A stretch of DNA of 64,000 nucleotides. Origin: Equus caballus (Eukaryota > Chordata > Mammalia > Perissodactyla > Equidae). Below, piece by piece: positions 45,717 to 57,500 of the stretch (positions within the stretch are counted from its first letter, which is position 1; each line of letters begins with the position of its first letter). The stretch is taken from NCBI RefSeq assembly GCF_041296265.1, contig NC_091693.1, positions 9,767,001 to 9,831,000 on the forward strand. Direction: 5' to 3'. The translations under genes were made by a program, and so were the position numbers. A model generated the notes under the pieces. It saw only the letters and a program-made list of their open reading frames with translations. It had not been told where the DNA came from and ran no database searches.

Positions 45717-48700
45717 TCAGATCTGGACGTAGGACAAGGTGACATCACCCTGGATCTCCAGCACGTCCACCCTCTGGAATGCCGGCAAGCGATGGGAGAA
45801 GTCAAAGAGATGCTGGCCGTTGGCAAAAACCTTGAAGCGATCTGTGCCACAGCGAATGGACAGCTGCAAGGAGAGGGCAGGCATGAGGCCAGGGCCAGGA
45901 CCGAGGCTTTAGAGCGAAGCAGGTAAGGAGACTCCAGACTCACGTCAAAATACTGGCCAGCTCTAAATGGGTTGTGGGGGATCCTCCTCTCCTCGGATCC
46001 CCAGGAGCCATTCAGAAAGCTGTTCCGAACCACAATGCCCTCAGACAGGCGGGGGTTCATGTGCAGAGCCACATCCCCTGAGGAGCCCACCTTGAAATTG
46101 ATGACAAAGCTGGGGGCAGAGATAGAGAGACATCGAAGTGAGCTGGGAGCCAGAACCTGGTTCTCCAATGAAGGAAGGGGCTGGGGCCTAGATTCCTGGG
46201 TCCCTTGTGGAGGCGGCAGCTGAGGGCCCAGACTCCAGGGTCTGAGGGGAGAGGGGGCTGCGGATTCCCACCTCCATCTAGATTCTGTACCTCTTGCTTG
46301 AGGGGGGTACAAAGCCCTTGATTATGATGGTTCTTCGAGGTGTAAGCCCCCCTTGCAGTCTCTTCACAAACGGCACAGGCTGTGGGAAGAGAGCATGGGT
46401 CCCATCATCTCACAGATCTCCAGAAGCCAAATACAGGGACGAATTTTCAGTGAGGGGAACCCACTCCTCCTAGGCAATGCCCCAACCCCCATCCCCTCCC
46501 CACCCTGACCACCACTCCACCCTCTCCCCACCTCCCGCCCCAAACCCCCTCTGCCCACTCTATCTCCTTCCCTCGCAGGGCTGCCCATGGACCAGGGCCC
46601 CCCACCACCATTGGGTCCTGCTTCCCCACACACTGCCCACTGCAGGGCCCTGGACTCCTGCAGGACGCCTTACCGGGTTGAAGGCTGGGGGTCCCTCCAT
46701 GGTCTGTGAAGTGAGGAAGAACAGATGTTATTCTGTAATATTCGACAAACATCTCCGGCACATCTGCCACATGCGGGTGTGTCTCTGGGCGCTGGATTAG
46801 GGCAAGTGGGGAGCCAACCTCTCTCAACTCCCCAATTCTCGCCACCCCGCCCCCCACCCACCAGATGGCCATGTAACCCTCCCACTTACAGGCAGGGAAC
46901 CCTGCTGCGGGTAGCTGTGTCCGTGACCCTGTGTGGATAGACGGCAGGATGGAATGGTGAGGGGGCTGGAGGCCCTTCTGCTGCCCAGAGACCTCCTCAG
47001 CCACCGAACTCCCCACCCAAGGCCAAAGCCACCGCCCACCAGCAGGTACTTACTGGGTGAGGCGGAAAACCCCTAGGTGGCTGTGGGCACAGAGGGAGAA
47101 AGAGGTGATGAGGGGGACATCAAACGAGAGCCTCCAGGGTGTCAAGGATGCCTGCCCTGGGCAACCCACCACCGCCATCCCGGGGAACGCTGGGCTCCAA
47201 GATGGCTCAGTGATGGAGAGGGAACTGCTGTGTTTAGAAGTGAATTTCGCTCCATCCCTTTAGGACAAGCCTGGTACATTCTCTTCTCGTCCCCTCCCCT
47301 GTCCTGGCTTCCTGCTGTTCCAGGACCCTCATGTGCCCCTCTCCTTCCCGCTCAATAAAGTGTGCTCTCCCCCAGAACATCCTCCCAGGCGCACACAGTT
47401 CATGCCCCTGCCCGCCTCCTCGGGAAGCGCGAGTAGCCCCTGACGCCCACCACGGGGTGCCTGGGAGTCCTTGGACCCAGCCCAGTTCCCGTCCCTCCCT
47501 TGTCTGTCTCAGGCCCTCACAGTCTCTCTGTGTGTGTCTCTCTGCTTCTGTTTCTCGGTCTCTGTCTCTCTCCATCGCTGTTTCCCTCTCTCTTCCACAC
47601 GCTTTTGCACAGGTGGTTCCTTGCGCCGCGAACACCTTTCCCTTCCCCAGAGAACTTAGATTCACGCTTCTCTCTGTCTCCTTCTCTTCCTAATGAACCC
47701 CTTTCCACCTTGACTTCCATCTCAAGTCAGTTCTTCTGAAGGCCTTTTAAAAATAGCCTTGTGGTTTTTTAAAATGTATGGACGACGCCCGATAGGAAAA
47801 TGAACCCCCGCAAGCCCACGGCCGCCTCGCGGATGAAGACGTTCCTGATGTTTTCCGTGCGTGCGTTAGATCAGCTCTGTGACCTCGGGCAGGTTACCTA
47901 AGGTCCCTGTGCCTCGTTTCCCACATCTGTAAAAGGAGGCTGCTGATGAGCAGAGACGGTCCCTGTGGAGCTGCCGGGGGCTTACAGGTTGGGAGCGTAG
48001 AGCCCTCCTTGGCTGAAGGACACGTGGGGAGCCTGGAGTCGGGGCCCCTCCAGGAAGTGCTCCCATGAGTTCCTGGTGTGTGTAGGTGGGTGTCCTGTCA
48101 TTCACTGTGGACCTGGAGAGGGGCTTCTAGGTGGTTGGGCGCGTGTCTGTTCAGCTTTCACAGACCGGGTGGGGGTGTCGGCCAGGCCAAGGTCCCACCA
48201 GCGATCGCCATCGTGCGCCTTGTCGTTAGAGCTCCTCCTGACTCAGCTTCCACACCTCCTCCTCCACCAGGAAGCCCGCCTCCCCAAACCTCCTGTATGT
48301 CCCCCATCCCGGCCCTGACTGCTTGTGGCCGGCACCGTCTGGTGACATGTCTGTCTCCCCAGTGGACTGCCTTGGTGGTGTCTGGGTTCACGGCATTACC
48401 CAGCAAAGGCCCTGGCACAGAGCAGGAGCTCAGGAAATAAGTGACTACGGGAGTGCACTAAGGAAGGAAGCAAGTAAAGAAGAGAGGGAGGCCCCACGCA
48501 CCTGGGGGTGGGAGGGCTGGCCTCCGATGAAGTTGATTGACTGAAGTTGAACGTCCCCATCCACTTGCAGGTGGGTGACCATCTGGAGGGGGAGCCGGTG
48601 CCCGAACTCGTAGAAGGAATTTCCATTGACCACCACCTGCAGGGCCAGGGGAGGTCAGGGTCGGCACTCACAACCTTGGGAAAGCAGAAGCAGGAAGCAG

Positions 48701-51700
48701 GAGACAGGGACCTTTTTAAACTTGAGGTGACAAATCTTGGGGGTGAGCTGGGATAGCCTCCAAGTCAGGAAGCTTGGCATCCACAAGTCAGAAGTCAAGC
48801 CGGGGTCCAAAGTCACCTCCCAGACGGGGGAGATGGGAGAGAATAGAGAATTTCATCTGGGGGTGGAGATAGGGAGAGAACAGAGTCTGAGTCCTGGTTT
48901 TGGCACCAAATGAGTTGAGTCTGAGGTCTAGCTCTGACATGTCTTGGCTGTGTGACCTCAGGCAAGTTGCTTCACCTCTCTGAGCCTTTGTTTCCACATC
49001 TGTAAAATGGGGGCTCATTCTGGGATTGTCGGGAAGATGGAAAGCTAGCAAGGCTTGTCAGAGGCGTTGTGGAAATGTTGGCTAGAGCCTTGCGATCATC
49101 GCTGAGAGGACGGAAGTCTAGTTTGAGTGCTAAGCCGTGGACACAGGGCTGAGAGCCACCTCCGCAGGACCGAGAGTTCACCAGGTGCTAGTACTTTCCA
49201 TAGTGATATCAATGTGGTCACTGTCTCAAGAGCTCCGTGAGGCAGGACAAGAGATTGGTCCTGTCCCTCAAGAAAGCGGAGGCTCCAGGCAGTAGAGCGA
49301 CCAGCTCAAGGTCACACCTGGGGGCGTGGCAAAGCCCAGGTTCCAGTCTTGCAAACCTCGGATCCTTGTCTGTCTAACTTCAAACCATGACATTAACCTC
49401 GGTGATGAGCTTAGAAAGCTGTGCCCACAGGAGGGCAAGTCAAGTCCAGGGAGATCCTCCAACCGGCCATTCCCCCCAGGACACTCCTCAGGTGGGGCAT
49501 GTGGCTGTGAATGGGCACCGGGACATCCCCTGCAGGGCTGTTTGTGGGGAGCCAGATGCGGGGACAGCGGGAGCTCAGAGCATGGCCCGGGAGGCCTGCA
49601 CAGCCAGCAGAAGGCGCAGAGCAGGGGTGACAGCACGCGGGGCTCTAACACATAAATGATGACGGAGAAAAGCAGCGGGGGGTGGGGGGAGTGTAACATA
49701 GCGGTGAATACGTAAGGAGAGAACCTGAAAAAACACGCAGAGACACTATCCAGGCCGAGAGAAGTGAGGATAAAGGCTGCCCTGGGGACGAGGGGACTGA
49801 GGGACATGAGGGGGCTTCTGGGGCTGGAGCGTTCTGTTTGTGGACCCAGGTGCTGCGTACACGGGGGGCATTCTCTTTGCAAAAAACCTGGGTGCTTCGT
49901 GCAGATGGTTCTCTGTACCTGGGTCACACCGTAAGAACACATCAAAAAATACTTGAAGAATAGTAACCGTCACAATGTGTGGGCCTCCTTTGGACCCTGA
50001 TTTAAGCAAACTAACTGTAGAAATCAACAAAGCTGATGGCATTTATGGGATAACCGGCCGCTGGCTGGATATGCGGCGACACCAGGGAAGAACTGTCGAT
50101 GTGTAAGGTGTGACCATGGCATCGTGACCGTGTTTTTAAAAACGGAACTATTTCTGAATGAAATGATGTGCTCTCTGGGATTTGCTTTTAAAGACTATGG
50201 GAGGGGAGGTGTGAGGTAGAGGTGAAAGCAGAGGGACTCAAGTGGACAGCTGTTGGAGCCGGCCCAGGAGATGGGGTCACCGTCCCGGTGCTCCCTTTGT
50301 GTGAGTTCAGAGTTCTCGACAAGAAACAGCAAAAATACACACTCGGAGAGCACAGAGGAACGAGGTGATGGAAGGTCAACGTGTGACAAGGTTCTCCGTG
50401 GTGGAGGAAAGGGAAATGAGAAAAAGAGGTGAGGGAGTTTTGTAAGAGGCAGGAAAGAGGGATAAGAAAAGACAAAAATGAGGTAGGAGGGGAGGGGAGA
50501 CAGGAGAGGCTGAGAGAAGGAGGGGAGGGAGGAAGGAAGGGAGGGGACAAGGGAGGAAGGGAGGAGTGGGGAGCAAGGAGGGGAGGCTCCCACCTTGTAG
50601 TGCTCCGGCAGGATCATGAAGACCAGCTCGAAGGGGCAACCCTTGCGGAAGGGCATCTCCCTTTTCCTCTCCTCTTTGCCCCAGTGGCCGCCCTGCTGCG
50701 AGTTGAAGACCACCTTGTCCAGGCCATCAAAGCGGGGATTGAAGTGGAAGGCGATGTCCGACCCGGGGGACTGCCCCACCGCAAAGTTCACGAAGAACCT
50801 GGTGGGACACAGAAGAGCTGGTCCACGTGCCCCACCCGCCAGCACATGGGGCCGTCCTCCCGGAAGCCCTTTCCGCCCCACCATGTTCCAGGTTCCAGAG
50901 GGAGGGCAGCCTGGCCCAAGAGGGGAGGAGGAGGTCGTGGCCCTGAGCTCCAGGAGGCGGGTTCCCACCGCCACCCTTTCCCTCAGTCCATTTCCTCACC
51001 AGGCCAGCTCCCCCAGCCTCTCCCCAACTTCCAATGGGACTGCAATTGGTACTCCTGCGTTTCTGCGTCCACCGTGGGCCAGACACTGTCCTAGGTACCT
51101 GACATCTCTCAGTTCAGATCTCTCTGCTCCCTGCAGGCCATTCCCCACATACAGCCAGAGAGACCTTGTGACACCCAAGTCAGAGCATGCACATTCCACA
51201 TCTCTCCTCACACCAGCATCCCCAAAGTTATTGGAATGGGGCAGGCACACACCTTTCTCAGAGCCTTTGCACTGGCTGTTCTTTCTGCCTGGAACGCTCT
51301 TCCCTCAGATACATCCCAGGCTCCCTCTCTCACTTCCTTCTCATCTTTGCTGAAATGTTCCCTTCGCAGGGAGGCCTTCCCCGGACGATGCCACGCCCTC
51401 TGCCCCACGTCTACTCCCTATCTCCCCTCCTTATTCATCTCCATAGAGCTTCTCATCATCTGACGTATTATAGATTTGACTTATTTATTGTCGATCTGTC
51501 TCCTCTACCAGAATGTCAGCTACACAAGGACAGGGATCTTTGTCTGTCCTGGTGACTGCTCTGTCCCCGGCGCCTAGGCCCAGAGCAGACACTCAGTGAG
51601 CAAAGAAACAAGGAATAAAGGAACAAAAGCCCTATGAGGTAAATTCAATATTGATCACCATTTTAAGGTGATAACAAAGGCTAAGATTCGTGACAGTGTT

Positions 51701-52567
51701 TATTTTACAGTCCTACATGTTTGTATATTGAATCCTCAAACAGGATTCGCAAACAGAGGTCCAGCCACTTTTGCAGGCACCCAGCTGGTAAGTGACGAGC
51801 CGGGACGTGAAGGCTGGGGGCCCGGCTCCGAGCCTGTCACCTTAATTCATGCTATCACACTCGTCAATTCCAGCCCAAAGTCCCGACCTGGGGCCACCTC
51901 TCATGGGGACCTTCCCTGACCCCTTCCAGCCCCCAGTGTCCCCCCTCCTGATCTGATCGCCAAGCCCAGGATTCCCCAGACCATCGGGTGGGGTGACAGA
52001 GAGTCCCTCCCCACCCAGGGTGGAGGAAGGGAAGACGGCCTCCTGCGCCCAGGCCAGGAGCCCCCGGCTGGAGCCCCCGGCTGGAGCCCCCTCCTAGCCT
52101 GGCCTGGCGTGGGGCGGGTCTTACCTCTTCATGTGCTCACTAGGCACTCCTTGGATGTAAACGGACATTCCGACGCTGAGGCCGCCCGGGATGGGCTGGT
52201 TGTAGGGCAGAGTCTGTAGAAGGGGCCGGGTGAGGGGCCTCGAAGGCATCTGCCTGCTGCGGCCTTTACCCCTCATTGGGAAGCCCCCCCTACTCCCTTA
52301 AGCAAGGGAGCGGGACCCAAGGAGTGAGGGATCAGCGTGGAGGTGAAGGCCAAGAGTCAGGTCTGAAATGAGCGGCCTGCGTCTCGGGGTGGGAGTCGGT
52401 CAAGCCGCAGGGCCGGGACGGGGTCCATCAGCCCCTCGGAGGATCAGGCCGAGGGCAAACAGCGTGGGGCTCAGGGTGGACCCTAGACAGGGCCTGGGGT
52501 AGGGCCTGGGCCGGCATCTCACCGGGTTGTAGGTGGGCTGGTAGCCGGGTGCCGGGACAAAGGCCAT
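45717..52567 (-). CDS. LGALS4: Galectin-4, tandem-repeat galectin (ten coding exons)
   Basis: Secreted and cytosolic beta-galactoside-binding lectin of gut epithelium that crosslinks glycans and sulfatide-rich rafts. Coding exons on minus are 52567-52523, 52213-52125, 50798-50594, 48636-48502, 47080-47054, 46928-46890, 46703-46674, 46379-46291, 46109-45944 and 45863-45717. Together they are 972 nt, giving 323 aa as in human. The N-terminus is [15 protein letters not shown]. The first recognition domain (about residues 18-150) has AFHFNPR, KVVFN and HWGKEER. Three short exons encode a Pro/Gly/His-rich linker of about 32 residues. The second domain (about 191-323) has ALHMNPR, VVRN and SWGSEER, and ends VTLSYVQI. 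Both sites keep the His-Asn-Arg/Asn/Trp-Glu-Arg set. All splice sites are GT/AG and phases close. Confidence 0.97.
47090..48490. other. LGALS4 intron 4
   Basis: Holds a pyrimidine-rich stretch with TCTCTGTGTG runs (47520-47600) and a MIR-like fragment near 47870-47940 (CTGTGACCTCGGGCAGGTTA). No alternative exon seen. Confidence 0.5.
48640..50590. other. LGALS4 intron 3
   Basis: A MIR fragment at about 48925-49020 (GGCTGTGTGACCTCAGGCAA) and a purine-rich GGGA/GGAA tract at 50440-50590 just before exon 3. The rest is unassigned. Confidence 0.5.
51190..51640 (+). repeat. L2 LINE 3' end in LGALS4 intron 2
   Basis: GCCTTTGCACTGGCTGTTCT, CCTGGAACGCTCTTCC, GGAGGCCTTCCC and the final AATGTCAGCTACACAAGGACAGGGA in the canonical L2 order. 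Confidence 0.85.
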
Positions 52568-52650
52568 CTTGCCGGGCTGGGCTCAGGGCTTGTGCCTTGA
52601 GGAGAGCTGCAGGAGTGAGCAATGGTGGCAGAAGGCAGCTGATGAGCGCC

Positions 52651-52660
52651 TCTTATACCT
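52651..52660 (-). promoter_or_regulatory. TATA box of LGALS4
   Basis: GGTATAAGAG on the minus strand, about 85 bases upstream of the ATG, which puts transcription start near 52625. A tissue-restricted TATA promoter fits a gut-specific gene. Confidence 0.6.
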
Positions 52661-53121
52661 GAGGGGAAGGGCGTGGCTGGCAGGGCAGGGTCCACAGGGT
52701 CCCTTTTCTGGGCATCCCACGCTCACGTCTTCGCCTAGAGCATCCCTGGAGCCGCTTCTCTTACCAGCCTCATGGGTGACCAGCCAGACCCTGGGTCACC
52801 TGGGCCAGGCCTGGGGGACTCGGCTCAGGGCCCCCTCCTCCAGGCCCTTCTGCAAAGAGGAGGTGCCAGTGAACTTCGCCCCCGCCAGGGCCTTATCAGA
52901 GCCCATAAAACCCTGCCCAGATCTCTGTTAGCAGAGGGAGGGTGAGGCCAGGCGTGTTGGGCAGGGCAGGGTTGCAGGAGTGGCCGGGGACAGATGGGCA
53001 ATGGAAGTGAGAGAAAGCCGGGCGGAACTGACACACCCAGGGACTGTGAAAGGACCTACATTTATTGCGTGCCCACTACGTGCTTTTCCCATGCACTTTA
53101 AATGATATGTATGGTGGTTGA

Positions 53122-53370
53122 GGGGCCGGCGCGGTGGTGTAGTGGTTAAGTTCTCATGCTCTGCTTTGGCAGCTCGGGGTTCGCTGGCTTGGGTCCTGGG
53201 CACCGACCTACACACGGCTCATCAAGCCATGCTGTGGCAGCATCCCACATACAAAATAGAGGAAGATGGGCACACATGTTAGCTCAGGGCCAATCTTCCT
53301 CAGCAAAAAGAGGAGGTTTGGTGGTGGATGCTAGTTCAGGGTTAATCTTCCTCAGGAAAAAAAAAATAGA
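53122..53370 (+). mobile_element. ERE SINE between LGALS4 and ECH1
   Basis: Head GGGGCCGGCGCGGTGGTGTA, tail TTAATCTTCCTCAGG plus A run. AATGAT(A)TGTATGGTGGTTGAG is repeated on the right as AATGATAGGTATGGTGGCTG, a long decayed target duplication. Confidence 0.92.
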
Positions 53371-53399
53371 TAGCTAGATAAATAAATAAATGATAGGTA

Positions 53400-53640
53400 T
53401 GGTGGCTGAGATCCCTGACTTCTGCAGCCAGATGCTCTGGGTTCGAATCCTGCCTCTGCCACCTCCTGGCTGTGTGATCTTGGGTCAGTGCCTTAACCTC
53501 AATTTGCCCATTTGCCCTTCTATAAAATGGGGATATTAATAGTCTCAACCTCATAGGGTCCTTGAAACGAATCACTGTGTTAATAAAGGCTCAGAACAGG
53601 ACTTGGCACCTAGAAGGCACTAGATTAATGTTTGGTCTCT
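53400..53640 (+). repeat. MIR SINE
   Basis: GCAGCCAGATGCTCTGGGTT, CTGGCTGTGTGATCTTGGG, TATAAAATGGGGATATTAAT and CTTGGCACC follow MIR from box to tail. Confidence 0.85.
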
Positions 53641-53720
53641 TGCACTCGTATCAAACAGAAATCCAGGAGGTTGGGATTGTATATGGATAAGAACACCCAA
53701 AGCTTAAAGAAATGAGGCAA

Positions 53721-53976
53721 GGGGCTCGCCCGCTGGTGCAGTGGTTAAGTGCCTACGTTCTGCTTTGGCGGCCCGGGGTTTGCTAGTTCGGATCCTGGGT
53801 GTGGACATGGCACTGCTCGGCAAGCCATGCTGTGGCAGGCGCCCCACATATAAAATAGAGGAAGATGGGCACGGATGTTAGTTAGCTCAGGGCCAGTCTT
53901 CCTCAGCAAAAAGAGGAAGATTGGCAGCAGATGTTAGCTCAGGGCTAATCTTCCTCAAAAAAAAAAAAAAAAAAAA
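53721..53976 (+). mobile_element. ERE SINE between LGALS4 and ECH1
   Basis: Head GGGGCTCGCCCGCTGGTGCA, middle ACATATAAAATAGAGGAAGA, poly-A tail. AAAGAAATGAGGCA flanks both ends. The near-perfect flanks suggest a fairly young insertion. Confidence 0.93.
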
Positions 53977-54354
53977 CAGAGAAAGAAATGAGGCAGTTGG
54001 CCTAAGATTGGCTAACCCTGGAACCCTAGCCAGCCCCCAGTAGCAGATCCGCTCTGCTGTGCAGTGAGTGGGTGCCACGCAGGGTGAACGCAGCCCAGGA
54101 GCCGGAGCAGGCAGAGACCACTTGTAGCCTTTCAGCCTAGGAGCCGTGTGGCTTTTGCTCCATCTCTGCCCGACTTTCTATTGGTCCTCGCCCCCGCACC
54201 GCCAGCCCTGAGTGGTCCGCACCGGCACAGCTCCCATTCCCATTGGTCAAACCTCTGTTCTCGACCTTCACTACCACTGAGGTCATGGGGCGCATCTTGG
54301 CCCCTTTCCGCCTCTCCTCTCTCTCCAGGAAAGGCACCAGGTTCTTTACTTCGC

Positions 54355-54360
54355 TTTATT
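54355..54360 (-). terminator. Polyadenylation signal of ECH1
   Basis: AATAAA on minus, about 180 bases past the stop codon. Confidence 0.75.
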
Positions 54361-54538
54361 GTTAGTAAGGCAAAGATAAGATGAGGAAGTCAGTGTCATA
54401 AAGTTATAAACGGGGAGGCTGGGTGAGAAGGCGGCCAGGTGACCATCTTCACCCATCCTCCCGTTCTGCAGGTGAGGAAACAGGGGCACGAGGCGGAACA
54501 AGGCCAGACCCCGGGCCAGGGTGGGGACGCGGGGGCTC

Positions 54539-57500
54539 TCAGAGATTGGAGAAAGTGATATTCTTCAGTTCCTTCTTCTCCATCGCGGCCTGGGCGGACT
54601 TAACGATGTCCTCGGTTTGCAGCATGCTCATGTTCCAGGACGCCTGGGTAAAGAGGGTGAGGGGAAGGTTGGAGTGGGACCAACGAGAAACGGGAGGGAG
54701 ACAGCAGCGCACCAATCCGAGGGCAAGGCCTGCAGAGGGACGCTGAGCCCTGATTGGTCGCTCTGGGATCAGAGAAGGGCTGTGATTGGCCGGGCGGAGA
54801 GCCTCACCGCGTAGTTGAGGCTGTCGGCCACCGAATGGTCGCGGGAGTAGAGCAGGTTGATTTTGGTACCCTGCACCGCCACGGGGCTCTTGCTGGAAAT
54901 CTCGGCGGCGAGGGCGAAGGCGGCATCAAGCATGACCTCTTTTTCTGGGAACACCCGGCTGTGGATGAAGTGGGTTGAGTGGTCCGGGAAGGGCTCTCTC
55001 GCCTCCCTCCCAGGGATGACGAAGTGGCCAATCATAGGAGACAGCGGGAAGCTTTCCCCTCCCCCCCCCCCCGAAATGGACCAATCCGTGCAGGGCACTG
55101 GACTCTAGAATAAAGAGCTGACCACCGAGGGAGAGGAAGCTGCTTGGAATCCGTGAGTGAGGATGCAGAGAGCCCCACCCAGGCCTGGCTGCCCCAGAGC
55201 TCTTGACCAGCATGGGCCTCGGCCCCTACCTGACCAGCCCACTGCCCAGGGCCTCGTCAGCCATCATCTTGCGGGCGGTGAAGGCCAGCTCGTTGACCAG
55301 GCTGCAAGAGGGTGGGGCGTGTCAGGGGCCGGCAGACAGCCCGGGTCCCGGAGATGCCCTGCAGTCCCCTCCCCCAGGCTCTCGCCCACCCACCTCTGGT
55401 TCCCGATGACTCTGGGCAGTCGCTGCAGGGTTCCCACATCGGCCGCCAAACCTATGTCCACCTCCTGGGGGGAGCAATGGTGTCAGTGCTTGGTTTCTGC
55501 CCAATATTGTCCTCCACACAACCTCAATGCCAATCAAATTCTGCATTTCCTGCAGAGCCCCCACTCCACCACCTCAGATTTCCCCTCCAACACCCCACTG
55601 CATTCCCACCCATATCCCTTCATCCTTGTAGCTTCTCTCAGTCTAGAATAGAGCCCACCCCTCGATTCCTGTGCCTTCCCAGTTCTTCGGGGTCAGCCAT
55701 GTCTGTCTCCATTGGGCAGCCCTCCAGTCCTGCCCATGCGACCCCCTTCCTGCATCCCTGGGCTCCATCCTGTCTCCTGCCCTCTCCAGCACGGACCCCA
55801 GCGGGACCCCAGCCTCATCCCTGCTCCCACGCCTTTACTCACTCCCGCCCTCACCTGCACTGAATGGTCTACCCTTGACTTCCTCCATGGCCAAACCTGA
55901 CTTTTTAAGGTTCAATTTGGACTAACTCTTCCGTGAAACCCTGCGGCCTTCCTCCGGGACCTCCCTCCCCACTCCCGCCCCGTAGCCTGTGCCGCCCCTG
56001 CTCCACCCGGGCTCTGCTGCTCACGGCCCAGCTCTGAGCAGAACCCGGAGAAGCAGAAGCTCAGGAGGATGGCTCACCTTCACCTGGAAGAAAGCATCCT
56101 GGGCACAGTAGCGGATGTCACAGGCAGTGATGAGGTCCACGCCTGGGAGTCAGAGGCCAGGGACATTAAATCACCCCGAGGACCAAGCCCTCCGCCCAGG
56201 TGGTGGGGACGCACCTCGCGACAAGGTCTAACTAGCTACAGATCTGAGGCTGGAGGCCATTGGCTAAGAACGCAGGGCAGCAGCCAATGGGTGCCCAGAA
56301 AGAGGGAGCGTCCGGAAGGCAGCAGCCAATGGGTGCCCAGAAAGAGGGAGCGTCCGGAAGGGCAGCAGCCAATGGGTGCCCAGAAAGAGGGAGCGTCCGG
56401 AAGGGCAGCAGCCAATGGGTGCCCAGACAGAGGGAGCGTCCGCATGGGTGGTGGGCGGCTGCAGACTCACCTGCGCCGATGCAGCCCCCGTGGATGGCTG
56501 CGATCACCGGTTTAGGGCACTGGAGGGGAACAGGAGGGGTGGGTCAGGGCTGGCCCAGGAGAGGTGGGCAGGGAGAAGGCCATGCCAGCTCCCCCGAGTC
56601 ACCTTCTCGATGACGCTGAAGGTCTCTTGGTAGCTGGCGATGAGCCTGCGGAGGTGCCAGCTGATGCGTGCTGCGTCTTCTCCCTGGGGCTGGAGGAGGT
56701 CCGAAGCCATGTCCACGAGGTCGATACCTGGTGGGGAGGGTGAGGACGCTCACCTAGCCTCCCAGGCCACACTCGCTGCCCCAACTAGAGGTCAGAACCA
56801 GGCTCAGCAGATTCGAACCCCCAAACGACCGCAGGGGAGAAGGCAACTCACCCGAGACATAGCGAGGGACTGCATGGAGGGTGTGAAAATAAATACAAGC
56901 TAACGCGTATTGAGTCAGTATTCCCGTAATCCTCACAACGACCCTATGAGGTGGGTCCTATTACTATCTCCATTTTTACTGGGGGGTAAACTGAGGCACC
57001 GGGAGCCTAAGTCACTTGCCCAAGGTCACTGGCTTGTGAATAGTGAACTGGGATTTCGAACCCAGAACCATGCAGCTGGCTCCAGGGGCCACGACCCTCA
57101 CCCTTATGCCCATCGGCCTGGGAGGTTTTGGGCATGAGCAATCGAGTCAACGGTGGTCATGTCTCCTGCCGTGGGAAGAAGGGAGGGAGCAATTTTTGTG
57201 GCTCCAACTGCAAGACAGCCCCAAATCTACCTTTCTTTCACCAGTCCTTCTCCATGACTCTGGCGACCATGGTCTCGCCTGGTCTCCCAGCTCCCACACG
57301 CAGCAGAGGGACGCTGTCAACCCCTCAGGGCCCTCTTTGCTTCCCTCCCATCCCACTGACTTAGAATAAAATGCAAGGTCTTTGCCAAGACCTTTCCAGT
57401 CCTGCACCAACATCATTGCCCACCTACTCCTGTGGGCACACAGGCCTCCAATGGTTGTCGCGACAACACGACACATTCCCCACCCCCGGGGCCTTGGTGC

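Noticed and set aside
50188-50590. 120-codon minus frame in LGALS4 intron 3
   Set aside because: Built from the pyrimidine-rich tract (Ser/Pro/Leu runs) and continuous with intron sequence past the exon 3 donor.
53122-53976. tRNA genes suggested by tRNA-like heads
   Set aside because: These are tRNA-derived ERE SINEs with tails and target duplications, not tRNA genes.
56275-56447. CRISPR-like regular repeat
   Set aside because: The units are directly adjacent with no unique spacers and lie in a mammalian intron, so this is a minisatellite.
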